This document shows positions 60,144 to 64,000 of a stretch of 64,000 nucleotides of DNA, piece after piece. Source of the stretch: Mucilaginibacter arboris. GTDB lineage: Bacteria; Bacteroidota; Bacteroidia; Sphingobacteriales; Sphingobacteriaceae. Under the pieces are notes generated by a model, which ran no database searches, was not told where the DNA came from, and was given only the letters and a program-made list of their open reading frames with translations. The DNA lies in the NCBI RefSeq assembly GCF_009754915.1, contig NZ_WPIK01000001.1:248001-312000 (forward strand), read 5' to 3'. The translations under genes and the position numbers were made by a program. Position 1 is the first letter of the stretch. Each line of letters opens with the position of its first letter.

Positions 60144-62246
60144 TTACCGGATTACGCTACCGTTGGTAAATGCTTCCGATGGTGTTGCAAAACTAAGTTT
60201 TCCTTCGGGATTTTCAGCCATTAAAATCATTCCTTGTGATAAAATTCCTTTAATTTCCCGTGGTTCCAGGTTTATTAGAATGCTTACCTGTTTGCCGATG
60301 ATGGCTTCTGGTTCAAAATATTCTGCAATGCCAGAAACAACAGTCCGCTGATCTAAACCCGTATCGATGCTTAGTTTAAGGAGTTTTTTTGTTTTGGCTA
60401 CTTTTTCGGCAGCTAAAATTGTTCCGACACGGACATCTAAAGCTGCAAATTGCTCAAAGGTGATATTTGGTTTAGCTTCAATCAAAGGCAGCTTTACCTG
60501 TTCGTTTTCCATTTTAGTATTTAATAGTTTTTGTATTTGTGCCTGAATCGGCCCATCTTCAATTTTTTCAAATAACAATTTGGCTTCGTTCAATATATGC
60601 CCTTCCGGAAGTAAGTTAATGTTTCCTGCTTCCTTCCAATGTTGCGGCATAAGATTTAGCATGGTAAACAAAGCATCGGCACTATTTGGTAGAAATGGCT
60701 GAGATAGAATTGCCAAATTTGCTGCCAATTGTAAGCCAATGTTTAATACGGTTTGTACCCGTTCCGGGTCTGTTTTAATTAATTTCCACGGTTCTTCATC
60801 TGCCAGATATTTGTTGCCTAAACGGGCTAAGTTCATAAATTCACTTAATGCTTCCCGAAAACGGTAGTTTTCTAAAGCATAACCTATTTTTTCCGGAAAT
60901 TCTTTCAGTTGTTCTGCTACTTCCTGGTCTTGTTGAGATAAAACGCCAACCGGCATCGCTTTTCCACCAAAATATTTATGCGATAAAACAAGCACCCGGT
61001 TAATAAAGTTGCCATAAATAGCAACCAGTTCGTTGTTGTTACGCGCCTGAAAATCTTTCCAGGTAAAATCATTGTCCTTTGTTTCGGGAGCAGCAGAAGT
61101 CAGTACATAACGTAACACATCCTGTTTCCCGGGGAAATCTTTTAGAAACTCCGGCAACCAAACCGCCCAATTCCTGGATGTAGAAATTTTATCTCCTTCT
61201 AAATTTAAAAATTCGTTTGCAGGAACCTGATCGGCCAAAGTATAACCGCCATGCGCCATCAGCATTGCCGGAAAAATAATGCAATGGAAAACGATATTAT
61301 CTTTCCCGATAAAATGTACTAATTTGGTTTCTTCGGATTTCCAGTAATCTTCCCACGATGCTTCTTTTACCGGTATATTTTTGAGGTAATATTCTTTTTT
61401 CTTTTCTTCGGATAAATCCGCATTCAGTAAATCTTTGGTAGCCGAAATATAACCGATTGGTGCATCAAACCAAACGTATAAAACTTTACCATCTGCACCT
61501 TCTACCGGAACTTTTACGCCCCATTCCAGATCACGTGTCATGGCACGCGGCTGCAAACCTCCGTTTAACCAGGATTTACACTGGCCAAAAACCGTTGTCC
61601 GCCAGTCTTTTTGATGGCTTTCTACATAAGTTTCAATTTCTGGTTGCATTTTATCCAGCGGCAAAAACCAGTTAGTGGTTTTACGTAAAACTGGCGCCTT
61701 TCCGGATAAAGTAGAGTGCGGATTGATCAGATCGGTCGGGTTTAAAGAAGTTCCGCATTTTTCGCACTGATCACCATAAGCATTTTCGTTGCCGCAAACC
61801 GGACAAGTTCCTACAATGTAACGGTCGGCCAGAAACTGCTGTGCGCTTTCATCAAAATATTGCTCGGTCGATTCTTCGGTAAAAACACCTTTATCATACA
61901 AATTCCTGAAAAAACCAGCAGCCGTTTCATGGTGCGTTTGCGAAGATGTACGGTGATAAATATTGAAAGAAATACCAAAATCGCGGAAAGAATCACCAAT
62001 AATTTTGTGGTATTTATCTACTACTTCCTGTGGTGTAACGCCTTCTTTACGTGCTTTTAAGGTGATTGGAACGCCGTGTTCATCAGAGCCACAAACAAAA
62101 ATAACGTCTTTTTCTTTCAGGCGAAGGTAACGCACATACGTATCTGCTGGTACATATACGCCGGCTAAATGGCCAATGTGTACTGGCCCGTTAGTATAAG
62201 GTAAAGCTGCGGTAACAGTATATCTTTTAATCTGATGATCTTCCAA
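60144..62246 (-). CDS. metG: Methionyl-tRNA synthetase
   Basis: Charges initiator and elongator tRNA-Met. The 700-residue protein has the HIGH motif in [14 protein letters not shown], a zinc knuckle [18 protein letters not shown] (about 145-162), the KMSKS-like [10 protein letters not shown], and a C-terminal tRNA-binding domain ([16 protein letters not shown]; about 595-700) that dimerises. No ATG precedes the conserved [11 protein letters not shown]; the start is TTG 62246, with an in-frame stop just upstream. An exact repeat core in the gene at 61358-61369 encodes PVKEAS. Confidence 0.96.
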   Translation of the reverse strand: MEDHQIKRYTVTAALPYTNGPVHIGHLAGVYVPADTYVRYLRLKEKDVIFVCGSDEHGVPITLKARKEGVTPQEVVDKYHKIIGDSFRDFGISFNIYHRTSSQTHHETAAGFFRNLYDKGVFTEESTEQYFDESAQQFLADRYIVGTCPVCGNENAYGDQCEKCGTSLNPTDLINPHSTLSGKAPVLRKTTNWFLPLDKMQPEIETYVESHQKDWRTTVFGQCKSWLNGGLQPRAMTRDLEWGVKVPVEGADGKVLYVWFDAPIGYISATKDLLNADLSEEKKKEYYLKNIPVKEASWEDYWKSEETKLVHFIGKDNIVFHCIIFPAMLMAHGGYTLADQVPANEFLNLEGDKISTSRNWAVWLPEFLKDFPGKQDVLRYVLTSAAPETKDNDFTWKDFQARNNNELVAIYGNFINRVLVLSHKYFGGKAMPVGVLSQQDQEVAEQLKEFPEKIGYALENYRFREALSEFMNLARLGNKYLADEEPWKLIKTDPERVQTVLNIGLQLAANLAILSQPFLPNSADALFTMLNLMPQHWKEAGNINLLPEGHILNEAKLLFEKIEDGPIQAQIQKLLNTKMENEQVKLPLIEAKPNITFEQFAALDVRVGTILAAEKVAKTKKLLKLSIDTGLDQRTVVSGIAEYFEPEAIIGKQVSILINLEPREIKGILSQGMILMAENPEGKLSFATPSEAFTNGSVIR
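61358..61369 (+). repeat. Interspersed repeat core inside metG
   Basis: Exact core with extension CCGGTATATTTTTG, antisense to metG. The translated stretch [11 protein letters not shown] lies in a variable loop before [10 protein letters not shown]. Confidence 0.8.
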
Positions 62247-62324
62247 AGTATTTGCGGGAATGTTTTAATTTGCAAAGATAAGCCAATTTGTCTGCTCTTA
62301 AAATCTGTTTAAATAATATCGACG

Positions 62325-63221
62325 ATGATCCAGCCTCCTTATTTAAAAATTGGCGATAAAGTTGCCATTACTTGTCCGGCCAAAAAATTGCTGCAGCCCA
62401 TGACGGATGCGGTTGCACTTTTGGAATCCTGGGGACTAAAAGTTGTTTTAGGTGAAACCGTAAATGCTTCTTATAACCAATTTGCGGGAGAGGATGCTTT
62501 ACGGGCTGCAGATTTACAAGGCTTTATTAAAGACGATAGCATCAAAGCTATTTTTGCTGCCCGCGGCGGATACGGTACGATCCGGATGATTGATGATGTA
62601 GATTTTTCATCGATAAAAGAAGCACCAAAATGGATCATCGGTTTTAGCGATATTACCGTCTTGCATGCACACGTTTTTGCTGCTTTCGGTTTGCAAAGTA
62701 TCCACGGACAAATGCCGCTAACCATTCCGGATGGAACGGCAGAATCTTTGCAAACACTCAGAAAAGCTTTGTTTGGAGAAGATGTCGGTTATCAATTCTC
62801 CGCAGAAAAACTAAACCGAATGGGCGAAGCGCAAGGAATTTTAGTTGGCGGAAATTTGGCTTTGCTTATTGCTGTTTCGGGTTCTGTTTCTGATTTTGTT
62901 TATAGCGGAAAGATTTTGTTTATAGAAGATGTGGGCGAATATTTGTATTCCATCGACAGAATGATGCGGACTTTAAAACGGGCCGGAAAGCTAAAAAACC
63001 TGGCAGGTTTAATGGTTGGCAGCTTTACAGAGTTGAAAGATAACGAAACACCATTCGGGCAAACAGCGGAAGAAATTATTTTTGAAACAGTAAAAGAATA
63101 CGATTACCCGGTTTGCTTTAATTTTCCGGCCGGACATATTTCGAATAATCAAGCTTTGATCCTGGGAAAAACACTAAATTTAACTGTGCAAAAAGAGCAT
63201 ACAACTGCAAAATATTTATAA
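62325..63221 (+). CDS. LD-carboxypeptidase (S66 family)
   Basis: Removes the terminal D-Ala from tetrapeptides in murein recycling. The 298-residue protein has PYLKIGDKVAITCPAK at the start, AARGGYGTIRMIDDVD, the nucleophile Ser in IIGFSDITVLHA, the catalytic Glu in ILFIEDVGEYLYSIDRMM, and the last His in FPAGHISNNQALILG. Cytosolic, no signal peptide. Followed one base later by DoxX. Confidence 0.93.
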   Translation: MIQPPYLKIGDKVAITCPAKKLLQPMTDAVALLESWGLKVVLGETVNASYNQFAGEDALRAADLQGFIKDDSIKAIFAARGGYGTIRMIDDVDFSSIKEAPKWIIGFSDITVLHAHVFAAFGLQSIHGQMPLTIPDGTAESLQTLRKALFGEDVGYQFSAEKLNRMGEAQGILVGGNLALLIAVSGSVSDFVYSGKILFIEDVGEYLYSIDRMMRTLKRAGKLKNLAGLMVGSFTELKDNETPFGQTAEEIIFETVKEYDYPVCFNFPAGHISNNQALILGKTLNLTVQKEHTTAKYL

Positions 63222-63222
63222 C

Positions 63223-63630
63223 ATGGCAATTTTTGAGAATTTAGTAAAGTATAAAAACCTCGGGCTTTTGATTATCCGTTTGGGTCTGGGCGTTATGTTT
63301 ATTTATCATGGTGTGCCTAAACTTGCAGGCGGACCAGAACATTGGGAAAAAATAGGCGGTTCCATGAATGTTATTGGTATTAATTTCGCACCGGCCTTTT
63401 GGGGTTTCATGGCTGCCATTACCGAAACTTTCGGCGGTTTATTGTTAATCATCGGCTTGGTTTTCCGTCCGGTTTGTTTGCTGCTGTTTATCAATTTGAT
63501 TATCGCTGCTTTAACGCATTTCAGCAAAGGCGGAGGTTTAGAAAGTGCGGCACATGCTATTGAAGATGCCATTATGTTTTTAGGATTGTTTTTTATAGGC
63601 CCTGGCATTTATAGCATTGATAAAAAATGA
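63223..63630 (+). CDS. DoxX family membrane protein
   Basis: A 135-residue inner membrane protein with four helices and the DoxX features LLIIRLGLGVMFIYHGVPKL, ITETFGGLLLIIGLVFRP and EDAIMFLGLFFIGPGIYSID. Possibly linked to redox or quinone chemistry; role not defined. The stop codon overlaps the ATG of the next gene, indicating an operon with its neighbours. Confidence 0.9.
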   Translation: MAIFENLVKYKNLGLLIIRLGLGVMFIYHGVPKLAGGPEHWEKIGGSMNVIGINFAPAFWGFMAAITETFGGLLLIIGLVFRPVCLLLFINLIIAALTHFSKGGGLESAAHAIEDAIMFLGLFFIGPGIYSIDKK

Positions 63631-64000
63631 ACGGTAAGCGGCTGCTATTTATCTTATTACTAATAAGTTTAAAAGTTAGCGGCCAGAATAACTATGCCTT
63701 AAAAGGTGATTATGCAGATGCTGTAAACTTAAATATCCATCAAAAATATACTTTTCCTGCTTCTGCAAAAGGTTTTGGTAAAATTCAGGAATATCCGATA
63801 AATAAAGCACGTTCACGCTATCTTTTTGAAAAGGAAAGGAACACTTGCTGGTTTAGTTTAAGTGTAGAAAATGATGGTTTTCTCACTTTTGATATTATCC
63901 CGTTTTCTGCAAGCGATGATTACGACTGGATGCTTTTTAAAGAAATTACAATTGGTTCTGGCAACAGCAGGATTGATTATAACAAACCTATACGTACCAA
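63627..64000 (+). CDS. Exported protein, 3' end missing
   Basis: The frame begins with an ATGA overlap with DoxX and stays open to the window edge (124 codons seen). The start MNGKRLLFILLLISLKVSGQ is a signal peptide. The mature part reads CWFSLSVENDGFLTFDIIPF and DDYDWMLFKEI, a beta-rich pattern found in large exported Bacteroidota proteins with C-terminal OmpA-like or sorting domains. The family cannot be fixed without the rest. Confidence 0.75.
   Translation, partial: MNGKRLLFILLLISLKVSGQNNYALKGDYADAVNLNIHQKYTFPASAKGFGKIQEYPINKARSRYLFEKERNTCWFSLSVENDGFLTFDIIPFSASDDYDWMLFKEITIGSGNSRIDYNKPIRT

Noticed and set aside
1-64000. CRISPR arrays, insertion sequences, prophage or integrative element boundaries.
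   Set aside because: No regularly spaced direct repeats, no transposase, integrase or relaxase genes, and no tRNA-end duplication were seen. The only mobile-looking items are the short repeats and the two toxin-antitoxin pairs.

Overview
The window is chromosomal DNA from a Bacteroidota member, most likely of the Sphingobacteriaceae (Pedobacter or Mucilaginibacter type). Evidence: an LpxC-FabZ fusion, the type IX secretion regulator PorX, the gliding lipoprotein GldD, a DUF1800/DUF1501 pair, a carboxypeptidase-regulatory-like TonB receptor, no Shine-Dalgarno sites, and low G+C (roughly 40% by eye). There is no rRNA, prophage, transposase or CRISPR array. Coding density is high.

Layout. 0-8.4 kb: 3' part of hisS, a TonB receptor with a small His/Cys protein, a cyclophilin, exonuclease III, 5-formyl-THF cyclo-ligase and an M20 peptidase. 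8.5-14.4 kb (minus): HD hydrolase, lpxD, lpxC-fabZ, lpxA, an ABC ATPase and efp, probably one lipid A operon. 14.5-21.2 kb: porX, a vapBC-like toxin-antitoxin pair, tsaE, alanine dehydrogenase, a YihY membrane protein and a GH28 polygalacturonase. 21.3-31.2 kb: two tiny exported proteins, a glycosyltransferase, a large Gln-rich DUF4175 membrane protein followed by an anti-sigma kinase and ybeY, a peroxidase, aat, DUF1800 and DUF1501. 31.3-35.7 kb: two exported amidohydrolases. 36.4-40 kb: trpE-trpG-trpC behind a Trp-rich leader peptide and terminator, ending at a DUF433/DUF5615 toxin-antitoxin pair. 40-50.5 kb: hflX, rbfA, a LytM peptidase, a TonB-domain protein, an odd long tRNA, an Lrp regulator, a subtilase, a TPR protein, phosphosulfolactate synthase, aroE and gldD. 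50.6-56.4 kb (minus): a Ter-type stress cluster (TerC, unknown, TelA, two TerD, a phosphoribosyltransferase-like protein, HAD). 56.5-64 kb: pyruvate oxidase, an acyltransferase, tRNA-Arg(CCU), metG, an LD-carboxypeptidase, DoxX and the start of an exported protein.

The strongest unexplained signal is a short interspersed repeat with core ATGCTTCTTTTA, usually followed by YCGGY-A-TAAAAATT. I counted 28 exact 12-mers by eye on both strands (forward at 1153, 4583, 6927, 13603, 16103, 19373, 21170, 28504, 31208, 42167, 43360, 50563, 51432, 53616, 58480, 61358; reverse at 1186, 8514, 9645, 19405, 19528, 21781, 22861, 32605, 37945, 43276, 56370, 58559), plus about nine one-mismatch copies and six copies of a sister form ATGCTGTTTTTA. 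About 0.02 would be expected by chance. Copies sit mostly between genes, often just after a stop codon or against a start codon, and three sets form facing inverted pairs. In word length, density and pairing this resembles the DNA uptake sequences of Neisseriaceae, but the function is unknown. Other items worth a look are the trp attenuator, the 112-nt tRNA with a GUC anticodon, and degenerate heptanucleotide arrays around the cyclophilin gene.
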